From Agriotes lineatus (taxonomy: Eukaryota; Arthropoda; Insecta; Coleoptera; Elateridae), in contig CALNHX010001051.1 of assembly GCA_940337035.1 (NCBI GenBank), forward strand, positions 186,001 through 250,000: a stretch of 64,000 nt of DNA, in the 5' to 3' direction. Both the position numbers and the translations under genes were made by a program. Every line of letters begins with the position of its first letter. Within the stretch, counting starts at the first letter, position 1. Of this stretch, positions 10,801 through 25,800 are shown piece by piece. A model generated the notes under the pieces. It did no database searches. It was given only the letters and a program-made list of their open reading frames with translations, and was not told the origin of the DNA.

Positions 10801-13800
10801 ATATTTTAGTAGACTTGACGCTCATTTTAATTATGGCATATGTCAACTAAATATGCTTATTAAAATAACTTTTTTGTACGGTTATCTCTTTCTTACTCAA
10901 GTATTATGTGCTTTTGTTTATGCTATCTCACGCTGTTATACATAATTATTGTCCCATCGGTATACAACGTTATTTATATAATTTTGTGATTTTCTTTGTC
11001 TTATTAAGATTGTTTCTTAATATGTATATAAGTATATTTATTATAGAGTCGAAAAATAATGTACCAACAATATAAATCATCCCAATCTTCGGAGTCAGAG
11101 CCATCGCATTTTTTTTTGTAAATTCTGACAGGCGCAATTTATTGCGTCCCTGTTTATTTCTATAAACTTCGGCAGCCAATGTTTTTTCCTGATAACCGAT
11201 TAATTTACCTGGGTGAATGCTTATTCAATGTTCCATTTAAATTGTTATTTTACATAAAATACTCCAGTGCATTTATATGTAGTTTATTTATTAAGATAAC
11301 ATTATTATGTGAGTAAAAGTTAGCTTACATTTTTAAATATTACAAACTTGATAAATATTTACCTGAAGATTATGCGCCATTTTTAGTACACCCTGTATAT
11401 AATAAATTGAAATCATGGCCTGCTCTGGTGTAAAAACACCGTAAATCCAACACACGTATCCAGCAATCTATGAAATTCATATCAGTCACATTTAGTACTC
11501 ATGTCAAATTACTGTAAATTACTATTCTGCAAAAAACTATAAAATTTAAAATTAAAAAATGTCCATCTTTGCAAGACTATTAAAATCGATGCCTATAAAA
11601 GACATTATTTCCTACTTGATGCCAAAAACAGAAGCAACAAGTAAGTTTTGCAGAATTAACAAAATCCCAGATAACACTTTTCATGTTCTAGATTTCTTTG
11701 TACCTGCAAGATTTTACAGCGAAAGATATACAATCGGTAGTAAATGTAATAACAAGCAAAACAAAAAGAAGCCTAAGAAGCCGAAAAAGGACAAATGCAA
11801 AGAAAAACGTAGCTCACCTTAAGTTGCTTAAGTTTTAAAGGCTCAGAAAAAATCGTTTTTTACCGGATTTGAGATTTGAAACATTTAAATTTATTCCCAG
11901 GTTTTTTCGGAAAAACCATTTTTTCCATAAGACAAAATTTAGATAAATTTTAAAATTCTAGTTGCTACTACGGCTAATTTTATATTTTTCAGCGAAAAGC
12001 AAGAGATCTAAATGTGTCCCATTTAAAAGTGAAGATCCATGCACGAAACTAATAAAAAAGAAGTCGCAAGTAAAACTCAAAAAATGCAAACCAGGAATGA
12101 AAAAGCCGTGTGTAACAACACCCTGCACTGCTTACTGTGGTTTAACCAAAGGCAAAGGAGAGGTATGTAAAACTGTAAAATTCATACTTTATGAATATGT
12201 CAAACTATTTTATCTTATAGATTACTGTTAATCAATGTCCTACTAAAAAACCTGTGCCTTGCCCACCCGGAGATTGGAGCAGGAAGCTTGATGCAGAATA
12301 AGAATAATTTAATAAAAGTATCCAATAAAAATTGAACAAGCTTGATTTGCTCATTAATTAAATCGATAGAACTTCTACAACAGCATTCAATATCTTTGCG
12401 TTTTTGCTTAAACACACGTCTTGCCATTCAAGATCTAAAAAACTCTTTTGCACGATAGAACGATTTTACTTAGTTACCGTGTTTGTTGCCATATCAGTAA
12501 GTTATGTTTACTGTTCTAGAACGTTAAGTAAAAATTTGAGGTTAGCAGGTTAGGTTTTGCGTCAGTTTTGACACAGACTGACGAAAAACCTAACCTGACA
12601 ACCTCGAATTTGACATAGACTTACAGTGCCCCTAACATATTATTCTGTGGTATAATGTCACATTTTACTGACGTTTGAAGAAATAGTAGTTTGTATACCA
12701 AGGCACTGAAGTTCATTTTTATCCCTCATGTGGTTTATTTGCCTTGGCCCTTTTTAAATCGAGAAATCGCGAAATTACAACATTTATAGGTTATGTTAAC
12801 GTGGGTTGACGTTTTTCTCGCCGCCTACAAAGAAGTCGTAAAACAATGGATTACTTTAGTGGCGATTTCTCGTATTTTAATGACGATTTCAAATAAATTA
12901 CATTTCTATTGTGCAAAAAACGTCGTAAGCATCACGAACGTTAAGGAATTACTGATCTCAGACAATAACTGCGCCCTTTTACAATTTCCCATAGATTTCG
13001 TTAATTAGTTCTCTAACTTACCCACCGATGGACTCAGCGTGCAGTCCTTGTCATTTATTACAGCAAACAAAGCAGAGGTGAGATGACATAATATTTCACA
13101 CAAAGAAATCTCAAATTACCTTCCTTGGCATCGATTTGGCGAATGCAGAGTTCTTAGGGACTTCCCTGTTTTAACCGCTGCTTTGGGCTAATATGATGCA
13201 ACTTTAAGCATCGTTACTGTGTATCGTACAAGTTAAACAGAGATGAAATGAGAAAATTATCCATACTGCACTGTTGGAAGCGTCGTGTGAAGTAGTTCTG
13301 CTCTGAACATCTAGCCAAACGTAGCGAGTAATTAGTGCCCGTAATAAAAAACCCTTGTCGTTTATAGGGGTGTGCCTTCATCCCCAGGGGTTGTGTAAGC
13401 TACATGCTACGCGCTTTTGTTAAATTAGTACCGTCGTGTACAGAATAACGCTGTGAATAAGCGGATTTTCAAGAAAAAGTGCGTTCCAAGCATACATACA
13501 GGGTGGATCTTTGTCGCTTCATTGTTGCGATCCATTCCCTAAACTTCTCAGTAAGGATTCCTCTACACCACTACCCCGGTTAAGCTGTCGGCCACACCGT
13601 TGTACGTTCGAGCATCCCCTATTTGCCCGCATCTTCAAAGAACAGTGCCCTGTGCTAGTAAAGTTGTACCGTTCGCTTTAAGATTAGAAAAGTGTTGCAT
13701 ATTGTAGCGGCTTGAATTCAAATCTAGGAAAAACCTAACCGGGTATCCTAGAATAATAATAGCTTGTATTAAAGTCACGAAAGATTCAAGTTGACATTCT

Positions 13801-16800
13801 GTCTTTATTTCACAGTAACGAAATGCTGTTCGACGTTTACTAACCCCTATATTCACTTCCACACACTGCCTGTTCAACTTTGTGTACATATTTAGAGTCA
13901 ATAGACCATAGTTATTTAAATTACCTCATGTGCTTTATTTACATGTGTTTATTTAACTGTGTATGAACTTCTGTTCTTGTTTTGCGTGTCTATTTGTTTG
14001 TACAGTGCCCAAGCAACACGGAGCTCCCCAAAAGTAGGTGAAAAGGTTCTACGGCTGTAGAATACCTCCTAGGGGTAGTGGCTTTTGGCCAACTGTCTGC
14101 TTAGTTGTGTGTAAAATTTCCAAAGGTCGTGGCGCCCGTTGATTTTTCTCTTAATTTGGTCATCATAAACCCCCACTAATAGCACCTCGTCCTAAACTAG
14201 GCCAAGTCGATCAAACCCCCCTTCCAACTGAGTTCTTAGCCGAACACAAATGACTGGAAGGGCACAGAGGGGGCGAGTGTTGCTTGTAAGTTCATCAAAG
14301 GTCTTAAGGACCAATTTATATTGTAACAGTACATGTATATTTTTTAATATTTACTTCTCTTCTAATTTTGAATTTGTTATTTAAAATATTTGGCATTTCA
14401 TAACTTAAAGACTCAATGAAGTGTTGTGCCCTGACCTTTACCCTAAGGGTGTTTTACTAGAGATGTAATAAATAATTATCATTATAAACATTGTTAAGCT
14501 AATTTGAATGTCAGCCCAAATGTGACAAAGACAGGTTCGTCTCCCCAATCAGAGGAGAGAAGAGTTAACGCATTACCATGAGTGCGACTTAGGAATCGAT
14601 CAACAAATGAGCATCAGGTAAAGTGAGTGTGGCTTTAGCAATGAATAGTTCAAGTATGTAGATCCTGTAAATTACTAACCAATTTTCTTGTCATTTTGAC
14701 TTATGTCAAATATATACAATGGTCTAACAAGCACAACGTTGACAGCCTTGGTGTTCTGTATCATTGAGTTCATCTGAGACTTTCTTCTACGATATATCAT
14801 TCGACCAGTGTGACTGTTTTTTGCCAGACACCCTGCGTATCAACCTCCTCGTACCGCCATGACTGGGCTAAGTTGTTATCTGTTTGTATCAATTGATTTA
14901 TGCCATATTAAATTTCTGCATCTTGGAAACATTTACTGAGTGTCGAAAAATTGGGACGTAATCAAGAATTCAGTCATGCCCAGCCAACAATAATTTTAGG
15001 CCACTTTGATGCCCGTCAAAATTTGCTCATCGTAGCCTGCGCTACAAAACGTAATTATGCACTTGTTTGTTTTGACAGCTCTTAGAACTTTTCTGTAATT
15101 TGAGCTCGCTGAGACCGATCTGATTAATGTAAAATGTATTTTGAGCAGTACTTTACGTTAACATGTTGTATGTCGATTGTAAAGCTGAACGCAGACATAT
15201 GAATTTCAGGTAAAAGCATAAACATAGCAATGACCAGGTTCCTTCCTTTGGCTGACCAACTTTCTCGTAGCCAAGGCGAGAGTTCTTATCCTGCTGGAAG
15301 ATTTCCTACATCTTCAGGCTTAAACAACAGGTAGCGCCTAACAATAGTCCCGGATTTATCATACGTTTGTGATATGGTTCCAAACAAGACTCTATCCTCT
15401 GCAGGCACGTACTACCAGTATGGACAATACATTTAAAAATATAAGCTGGCTAATAATAAAATACTAAGTCTAAAAAGGTACTCACTGTCCACCAGATGGT
15501 GTAGGTGTTGATGGCTCATCTGAAGCATTACTGATAGTTTCCAAGACGAGGTTCTGCTGCTCAAGATTGTCAAAAAACTCTGCTGCCTCAGATGCAATTT
15601 CAGCACCAGATTCATTTCGTACAGGAGATTCAATATCAGACATGCACAGCAGAGGAGGGAGGTGTATAATATACAGTAACTTCAAACGCTGTGCTGGATC
15701 TGCCGAGCATGTGAAACCCAGAGCTGCAACCAGTTCTCTGAAGTTCAAATACCCGTCACGATTTTCATCCAAAAGCTAGAATGTTAGTGGTTAATTCATG
15801 AAACATTGAACGCATTTCAACTTACTCTGAAAATTCTAGCTGCCAAAGATTCCGATTGTTCCCCCTTTCCCCACGGAGAAAGAGCTGCGAATAATAGCTT
15901 GAAGTACTCAAAGTCTACTTTGTAAGCCTCGTAAGGTTGTTGGGTAACATCATACTTCTCGGGCATGTGTCTTTTCTGACTTAGCAGTTCTTCCCTTATA
16001 ACCGCTAGGAGGTCCTGTAACATTAGTTTTGATTTGGTTTGATATATACAGGGTGCTCGTTTTTCTATCAGATCGCATGAGTAGTTCTTTTTTATAAATG
16101 CTTGGTTTTATTTGTAAGTAAAATTGTGGCTAGAATCATTTTTACACTTGAACTAAGTTGTCAAATTTTTGAAATATCTTAAAATATTCTTTAATCTTTT
16201 TTGAAGAACTGAAATGGGTAAAACTTGTCAGGACACACTTAATTTTGTAGGTATGTAGATAATTTTATCAATGGAACAGTTGCCATAAAAGAACATAGTT
16301 TCTATTCATTGTTTTTTTAAACAGTTAAAGTTAAAAGAAAATCATTATTAATATCCACTGAATAACTGAAACTAGAACACAAATTAGAGTGGAAGCATGT
16401 TATGTCAGTTTAGTGGTTTGCACCACTGGAACTGTTACGATGTTTATTAAACGTTGTTCACCACTGTGGAATTAAATTCAGTAAGATACAACCGTTTGTA
16501 GAAAACAATAACATTCTTTTATTTATTTTAGAACACATAAAAATTGAAATACAAATACGAACAGTGAGTAGCCTGGTGTTTAAGATGGAATTATTTATTT
16601 ATAACCGACTTGGAATCTGACCTTGATCCTCGACTCTCTCCAAAATGAGTCAAGTCGGAATAAGCAGAAGAACTGAAATGATGTGATGTCGAAAACTAAA
16701 CTACATACACTTATATAGGTTGCGCGTGAATGGAAGGGATATTCTCTATTCTTTTGCGCACAATAGAATTGTCCAGCTAGGCTCCCTCTATCTATTGTCG

Positions 16801-19800
16801 CACAAGTGGTTGAAATAACTTCTGAAAACAAACGACTTTCCCCTTTCGAGTCGTTTATGACTGTATTGTCGTGCAGAGTTCACTTTCTCTTTTTGCCTGG
16901 TCTATTGTTACTCAGGGCAAAAGGGTATTTACGTAACCCTTCTCTTTTGTTGGCCGATATCCCTGCGATCGCATCTCGACATTTAGAAAAGTTAGTTTAG
17001 ATTGTTTACTTGACAACACAAATCACACTTGACATTACAGATGTTTCTTACTGCACGCGTACAATTGACACTTTTTCTAGAACTGTCACATCATGGACTC
17101 CACATTTACTAGCTGATTTAGTAACGTACTTTAAATCACATTTTACATTCTGGTTTATGGCCTCTTTTGCACAAAAGCCATTTTCAGGCCATTTATCATG
17201 GTTACATCAGTTTGCTGATATTAAAAACTGTATATCTAGTATTATCAAAACAAAATAGAATACAAAGGAGCCTGGATAGAAATAAACAAATCACAGCCCA
17301 ACTACTAAAAATTAGAAGTTGCCAATTTAAGTTAGAGTTACGAAAAGACTGTTGACAACACATGATTTTTGGTCTACCTATGTGTGGTTAGAACAGTTTT
17401 TAACAAATCCAGAGTAAAAATAATACAAAATTACAGATCACTTTCTTAGAATCAAGTGTGCTATTTTCAAACAAATGATAATGTTTGCCATATCCATGCT
17501 CATAAGTAGACTAGACTAACACTGTGCCATGTTCGAGAACGTCACCTAATCTCACTGGTGCTTCAGATATCGTTGTCTTTCATTATAAGAATAGAGAGTT
17601 CACCGACACACCAGTGCGATAGTGCAATGTTCTCGAGCGTAGCCCTCATGTTTCCATAACTTCTTGTGCTTATATTGTTAACAATTAAAAATGACTTGAT
17701 GTGCAACTGTTTCCGAAGCAAACAAAATTATTCTTATCAAAATCACCGTTCATCTCATAGCGGCCATTCTGCCGCACAAATTTTTATTAAAATAAGGATG
17801 TAAGAAGAAGCGGAACAGATGTCAGGCCCTGTTGCAGTCTTTAGCAATTCAACTAACAAGTTAAGCATTCAGAGAAGTCTGACTGTATTCCGAATTTAGT
17901 ACAGACAGTAGTTCATCGCATGGTATAGCAATAATGTTTCTGAACACCCTTTAGCGTCGTTACCCCTAGTTGGAAACATTTTGGGGACACCCTTTGTATG
18001 CTGTTTACTGCAGGTGTATGCTGGAGGTCGTTCTGCAGCGTCAGTTTTTAGGCCAGTTAAAAATTCCGCCTGTGGGTGCGACAAAGATAGATATGGCTCG
18101 CTCTGCAGCAGGCAGCTGCTGTCTGGCACATTTGGCATTGGGATTGGTCGAAAGTGATTGTTCCTCCAGAGGTGCACGTTTCGCGCGCGAGCCTGTAGTC
18201 AGTTCCGAGGGAGTCGAGCTTGAGTGAACTTGTGTGGTGGCTGTCCGTCTCTTCTTGCGGGCTGTTGCAGTGAATACAGTATTATGTAGGCTTATTAGCC
18301 CTTTTAAACCGCTTGTTACTAATTACGCGATGAGTTCTCATTTGAATCTTGAAAAGTAAAGACGTGCTGTTTTGCTTAGATAAGATATCAAGTGTAACAT
18401 GACATGTGCATGGCTATATGCCAAGTGTTCTGTGATAAGTGTTTAAAAGCTTAAAATTAACAAATACAAAATTCCAATTTATTATAATTTGAATAACTAG
18501 AATTGACTCTTAAGACTGTTTCATAACAAATTGAACCAGTGATAACTTACTAAATAAAATGTTCCCCTCGGGGAACTTTCTCGGATTTGACAAAAGTGGA
18601 CAACCAGTTTATCAACAAACCAATATAACACAGGGTCTTCCAACAACAAGCAACCACATTTCACCCCTAACACAATTAAACTTAACTCAAGCGCCTACAC
18701 AATGGCCCCCACAATCAAGCTTTTTGACTCCTATGCAAATACAGGCGCCACCTAACCAATATAATCCCTACCTAATACAACCACAAAGCCAGCAGGAAAT
18801 AGTAACGCCAATGCAAACAAACAATGAATCGGAATGGCAGACACAAAATTCTAGAAAACAAAAACGTAACTCAGAACAGCAACATTCAAATAAACAAAAA
18901 AAACTGGACGACCACTGGTTAAGTGCTCCAACAACCTCAAATAGATTTCAGCCACTTTCAGAAGAGGAAAGCAAGGAAAATGACGAAACAACCGAAGTAG
19001 TAAGGCCACCTCCAATTTTCATACACCAGGTAAATAACTTGAAACCCCTCACAGATGTGCTTAACGAACATGCTAAAGACAAGTACACTATTAAACTTGT
19101 GGGGAATAGTCAAGCCAAAGTCCAACTAACTTGTGATAAACTCTATGGTACCATTATCAAAATCTTAAAAGAAAAAAACACAGAATTTCACTCATTTCAA
19201 CCAAAACAAAACAGGACATTCAAGGTAGTTCTATGGGACATGCACCCTACAGTTGATATAAAAAGTCTCACCAAGGAAATTACTAAACAAGGACATACTG
19301 TAATCAGTATAAGCAACATCAGACATAGAGTCCAGAAAACCCCATTGCCTATGTTTTACGTCCAATTACAGCAAAATGAAAATAACAAAAAAATATACGA
19401 CATACAATACCTTCTAAATTTAAAAATAAAATTCGAACCGCCACATGTTAAAAGAGAAGTGCTTCAGTGCCTAAACTGTCAGAGATATGGCCACACAAGA
19501 AATTTCTGCCACAGAACTGCAAGATGCGTTACGTGTGCAGGGGACCATTTAACAAAGAACTGTGAAAGAAAACAAAGAAGCAGCGATGTCAAGTGTGTTA
19601 ACTGCCAGGGAAACCATCCGGCAAACTACAGGGGCTGCATAGTAGCCAAGGAAATACAAAAACGAATGTATCCACCCCTAAGAAGTAAACAGATGGTTCA
19701 ACCTGGAATTTCTTACTCCCAAAAAGTAACAGAACAAAACCAACAACAAGCTAATAACTACCAACAAAATCAGAACACCAACAGAATCAAACTAACAGCA

Positions 19801-22800
19801 ACCTAGAAACAATGATGATGAAACTCATGGAAAGAATGGATACCATGCTAAATTTACTCACGACCGTCATTTCAAAAATCTCTTAATGGATCTATTTCTT
19901 AAGATGGCACTCTGGAATGCCAATGGCTTGGCACAGCATTGCCAAGAAGTCACAACATTTTTAAAACAACACAATATTGATATCATGTTAATATCAGAAT
20001 CACGCTTCACTAATCTAAATTACTTTAAAATCCCCAATTATGTTGTCTATACAACGAACCATCCAGACGGCACTGCACACGCCGGTACTGCAATCATCAT
20101 TAAATCAGCTATAAAACACTACGAAGTACAAAAATATCAAAAAGAACAAATTCAAGCCACAAACATTTCAGTAGTACTAAACAACAAAGAGGTCATCATT
20201 TCAGCGGTTTACTGCCCACCCAAACATTCTATTAAGAAAGAACAATTTCAATCCTTCTTCAACACACTTGGACCCAGATTTATAGCAGGAGGTGATTTTA
20301 ATTCAAAGCACCAGGAATGGGGATCTAGAGTGACTCTAACCCGCGGCAGAAATTTACTCTCCGCAATGGGAGAAAATAACCTACAACACCTCTCAACTGG
20401 AGAACCTACATACTGGCCATCAGACCCCCAAAAAACTCCAGACTTATTAGATTTCTATGTCATCAAAGGTATATCTAAAAATTACTTAAAAGCAGCCTCA
20501 TGCTTAGACCTGTCCTCAGACCATTCTCCGGTGCTCATCACATATTGTACCCAAATTGTCAAACTTCCAAAACCTCCCAAACTCCACAACAAGAAAACAA
20601 ACTGGGATTATTTCAGAGAACTTGTGAACGAGAGAGTGAATTTAAAAATACCACTGCAAACAATCGCAGATATATATGAAGCCACTGAACACATTAACAC
20701 CGTAATACAACAATCGTCATGGGATTCCACACCTGACTCGCAAGAATCGATGATTCAAGAATCTGTCCCCATACTTGCCAAACAGAAAGTTGCAGAGAAG
20801 AGAAAATTAAGACGGAATTGGCAAAGCACTAGGCATCCTAGAGATAAAACAAAGCTCAACGCTGCAGCACGTGAACTGAAATCACTACTACATAGACTGA
20901 AAAACCAGAGAATTCAAGACTACTTGTCAAAACTAACCTAAGCATTGACCATTAAAATTGAATTTGTAAGTAACAAATAAAGTGCCTTCATGATCGAACG
21001 TTTTTGAATGGTCATGGTTATACAATGTATGAATAGTATGTTGGTGGCACTGTAAGTCTATGTCAAATTCGAGGTAATCAGGTTAGGTTTTGCGTCAGTC
21101 TGTGTCAAAATTGACGCAAAACCTAACTTACTAACCTGGAATTTGATACCATACTTCAAGTTGAATACCACTTAATCGTTCATTGTCATAGAAAAATAAA
21201 TATAATAGGGTTTGTTGTTAAGCTGTTTTCGTAAAAGCAAGAGCTGATCTTTGGGAGAAATTAATGTTGTTCTGATTCCATGGTGTGAAACTCTATGGAC
21301 ACACGGTATATAACAGCAATGAGATAACATGAATAACAAAATAGAATGCTTGAGTAAGAAAGAGATAGCCATACGAAAAAAAATATTTTAGTAGGCATGT
21401 TTAGTTGACAAATGTCATAATTAAATTAAGTGTCAAGCCTTCTCGAATATTTGCTACTATGTTTATCTCTTTCTTACTCAAGCAATACGTGTTATTTTCT
21501 TGTTCATGTTATCTCATTGCTGTTATAACAAGAGATCAATAAAAAAAACAATTAGGGTAGGCCTTGATATGTGTTATACGTTTGGCAGTACTGAAGTGTA
21601 TTGTCATGTCAAATTCGAGATTTGCAGGTTAAGTTTTACGTCAGTCTGTGTCAAACATATATATAATACACATATATTGCTGGTAGGGCCTGGAAACTTC
21701 AGAAAACATTACGGCGCCGACATAGTCTCACTTAGAGTATAACGCGTCTCGTGCGCATGCGTGAGAGTTCAAACTCCGCCTTTAGAAGCGAATTTTAAAC
21801 TTGACCACTTCCCCATTGGGCAGACGACGCCGCCGCGCTTGTGCACAGCTCACCGTATACATGAAGGAGTTGGTTGTGTGTCTCACTTCATCGGTGAGTT
21901 TCCCACTCATAGCCGCTAGCAATATAGTAAGTATTAGATATATGGTGTCAAACAACAAACAAAACCTAACCTTTTAATCTCGAATTTGACATAGACTGAC
22001 AATAAACTTCAGTACTGCCAAACGTATAACACATATCACAGCCTACCCTAATTGGTTTTTTTATTGATCTCTTGTTATATAATTGTGGCCCCATTGGTAT
22101 AATAATACTGATGGGGCCACAATTATATACCGATAGGGCCACAATTATATATAACAGCAATGAGATAACATGAACAAGAAAATAACTCGTATTGCTTGAG
22201 TAAGAAAGAGATAAACATAGTAGCAAGTATTCGAGAAGGCTGGACGCTTAATTTAATTATGACATTTGTCAACTAAACATGACTACTAAAATAACTTTTT
22301 CGTATGGCCATCTCTTTCTTACTCAAGCATTTTATTTTGTTATTCATGTTATCTCATTGCTGTTATATATAATTATGGCCCCATCCGTATAACAGCAATG
22401 AGATAACATAAACAAAAAAATAAAATGCTTGAGTAAGAAAGAGATGCCCATACAACAAAATTATTTTAGTAGGCACAATTAGTTGACATATGTCATAATT
22501 AAAGTAAGCGTCAAGCCTACTCGTATATTTGCTACTACGTTTATCTCTTTCCTACTCAAGCAATATGTGTTATCTTCTTATTCATGTTATCTCATTGCTG
22601 TTATATACCGTGTGTCCACAGGAGTACGCACCATAGAGATAAGATAATGCTAATAGAATATAAATATCAACCAGTGCTATGACCACCGTCCCTTTTCTTG
22701 TACCATTTATAACAATATTGTTTCATACAGTGGCGAGTCAGAATCCAGAAAACAACGTTTTAGCGTGCCGGCGATCACAGCATTAGCCGATGTTTCTATT

Positions 22801-25800
22801 CTATTTGGTTATCCCTATGGTGCGTCCTCCTGTGGACACACGGTATAATTGTGGTCCCATCGGTATAATACAATCTGGTGGAAATTCTACACAACTTTAC
22901 CAAGTTAACCGACTCATATCAGTAGAATAAAAAAGTTATTGATACAATATGGCCAAAAATGATTTCCAGAATATAAAAATCAATAATTTTTCTTGCAACC
23001 CAAGTTGCATTAGATATACAAACATTAAAAGTAACAAATTTCCACAAAAAAAATCACTTTGATATTTCTTTGCGAAGATTATCGAATTAGATATCTGCAA
23101 TACACACCTGCGCTTCTTGTGCTGAAAAGAAGTTGTCGCTTATAACACTGCGAATAACATTGCGTTCCGAATTGTCCTCTAATTCCTGCACAACTCGTAG
23201 CCTATGCTTCAGCCTTAGTCTTTCTATCTGCCCCGTCGTCAAAAACCCGTATTTTGTGTAAGCTTCATATACCAATGTTTGCACTGAAATACTCTGGAAA
23301 AGTAATTAAAATGTTAATTCACTGATAAGCAAATATTCATATTAATAAATAGTACTGTTAGCAAGTTTATAACTTGTTGCTGTACTTCAGTAAAAGCATA
23401 ATAATCAATATAAGTTATTTGCAAATTGAATATCTTACTAAAAAGTATATTTTAAATATCTTTACATCGAATAGGTACACTGAATACAGACTGTAGAGCA
23501 GCAAATACCTACTGCACATAAACAACACAATATTTATTTATTTATTTATTTAATCTGAAGTCCATTTGTGGCATTTGTACCGTTAGGTGTTGGACTGTAT
23601 AGTTAATACAATTAATTAATATTTACATGCTATAACGTTTATAATATATTATTGTTATTATGTTATTATTTACATGTATAATATATTTGAGTGATACTAT
23701 TAAATATTACATTTCACCCTTATGAATCTTTAATTTTTCTTTTCCATAACTTCCTGTCTTTTGATATTTTTCTCACTTTTCCCCAGCTTATTCCTCGGTT
23801 CTCAGCCACTTGTCTAACCTGTTCTTCCCAGCGTAATCTTGGGCGTCCTACTTTGTTTTTGCCTTGGTTTCTCGCTTCATACACTTGCTTAGTCATTCTT
23901 TCTTGTTTCATTCTAATTATGCGACCTAGCCAGCTCAGTTGTCTTTCTTCGATTATCCTCTCTATGGGTTTTATCTTCAACTCTTCCACTATTACTGAAT
24001 TCCTTATCCTGTCCTCTCTAGTGACCCTTTGGATCTTTCTTAGAAATCTCATTTCCGCTGCCTTGATACGATTTTTATTTCTTTTTGTTAAAACCCAGGA
24101 TTCACTTCCATACGTTAAGGAGGGTCTTACAACCTTTTGGTATACTTGAGTTTTGATTTCCTTTGGTATCTCACTTTTTCCAAAAAATGGATTTTTAAGG
24201 TAATTGTATACCCTTCCTACTTTTCCCAATCTTTCTAATATTTCCTTTTCAATTTTTCCGGTGTTTTCTATTATAGTTCTCAAATAGTTATAGCTTGAAA
24301 CTTGTTCTAGTGTTTGTCCGTTTAATTCTATCGTATGTCTTTTTTCTGAGTTGGACATTATCATCGTCTTTGTCTTGTTTACATTTATTTCCACGTTTAC
24401 TCGTTTTAGTTCTCTTTGATATTCGTTTAGATTGTGTTGAAGTTTTTCTTCTGATTCAGCTCCGATTACCATATCATCCGCGAATAACAATTCTTGAAGC
24501 TGCATTGATTTCATTTGCCACATTCCTATTTTCATACTTGTGCATTTGTCTTTCCATTTCCTGATAGCTTTATCTATTACAATTGAGAATAGTAGTGGGC
24601 TAAGCACTAACCTTGACTTTAAAACTTCTGATTCATCATTATGTGTTCTGACTTTATTCAAATTGTTACTGTATAGTGCCTTAACTATTTCTATCACTTC
24701 CTCTTCTATTCCTCTTTCTCTTAGGCATTCCCATACATCACATCTTCTTATTTTATCGAAAGCCTTTTCCAGGTCTATGAAGCCCATATGAATCTCCTTT
24801 CCTTTTCTTACTAGCTTTTCACCTACTTGTTTTAATATAAATAGTAAATCTTGTGCGCTTCTCCCTCTTCTAAACCCGTGTTGTGCTTCACCTATCGTTT
24901 CCTCTATTTTTTCTCTTATTCTGTTTTCGATTATTCTCGTAAATACTTTACTTGATATACTTGATATGGTGATCCCTCTATAATTCGAACATTCTCTTGC
25001 ATCCCCTTTTTTATATAGCGGTAGTATTATGCCGATATTCCAATCTTGTGGAATTATTTTTGTTTTAATGATACTGTTAAGTAGGTCTGTGAATATTGTT
25101 TTTGCTTCTGTCCCCATGTATTTTAACATTTCTGCTGAAATGTCATCTTGTCCTGCTGCTTTCCCTATTTTTATTTTATTTACAGCTTGGTTGACCTCTT
25201 CTTCTGTTATCGGTTGTATGCCATTTCTGTCAGTGTCTTCTACTTGTAATGTTTCACGTTCTTATTCTTCAGTGTTTGTTTCAGTTAGATCCTCGAAGTA
25301 TTGTTCCCATCTGCTTATGATGTCCTTCTCTTCTGTTAATATATTTCCTTCTTTATCTTTTAAATTAGCCAGTCTTGGTGCTTTCTTTCGTCGAATCTGC
25401 TTTAGTGTGCCATAGAATAACTTCTGATTTTCTACATATTGTTCTTTCATTTTTTTAACAAAATTTTCCCATGATTGTTTCTTTGCTTCTTTCACGGCGT
25501 GTTTAACTTCTCTATTGCTTGATTTATATGATTCGTAGTCTTCTTTTTTTTTGTCCATAAATATTTTTTCCATTTTTGCTTTTTATCTTTTATTTTCTGT
25601 TTTATTTCTGGGGTTCACCATTGACTTCTTTTGGAGTGAATGTTAGCTATTTTACCTGTACCACAATTTTCTTTGGCTGCTAGAATCATATTTTCCTTAA
25701 AATAATTCCATTTATTTTCTACTCCTATTTTCTTTTCAACTTTTTTCTTTTTTAATCTATTTTGTAGTTTACTTTGATATGTTTTCTTAATTTCTTCATC

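Larger units (their letters stand above)
18330..20960 (+). mobile_element. Jockey-type LINE, copy J1, lacking reverse transcriptase
   Basis: The region TTGAAAAGTAAAGACGTGCTG and what follows align with the 5' UTR of copy J2 at about 29455. ORF1 (18559-19806) and an endonuclease frame (19886-20941) are present. Reading stops just after the endonuclease, and no reverse transcriptase follows. A family B hairpin starts soon after (21024). The 5' boundary is approximate. Confidence 0.8.

Noticed and set aside
13020..14300. Possible LTR retrotransposon
   Set aside because: The composition shifts, but I found no paired LTRs, primer-binding site, protease, RT or integrase motif.
24295..25415. Plus-strand frames opposite the LINE reverse transcriptase
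   Set aside because: They are shadows of the minus-strand RT, which has clear conserved motifs.
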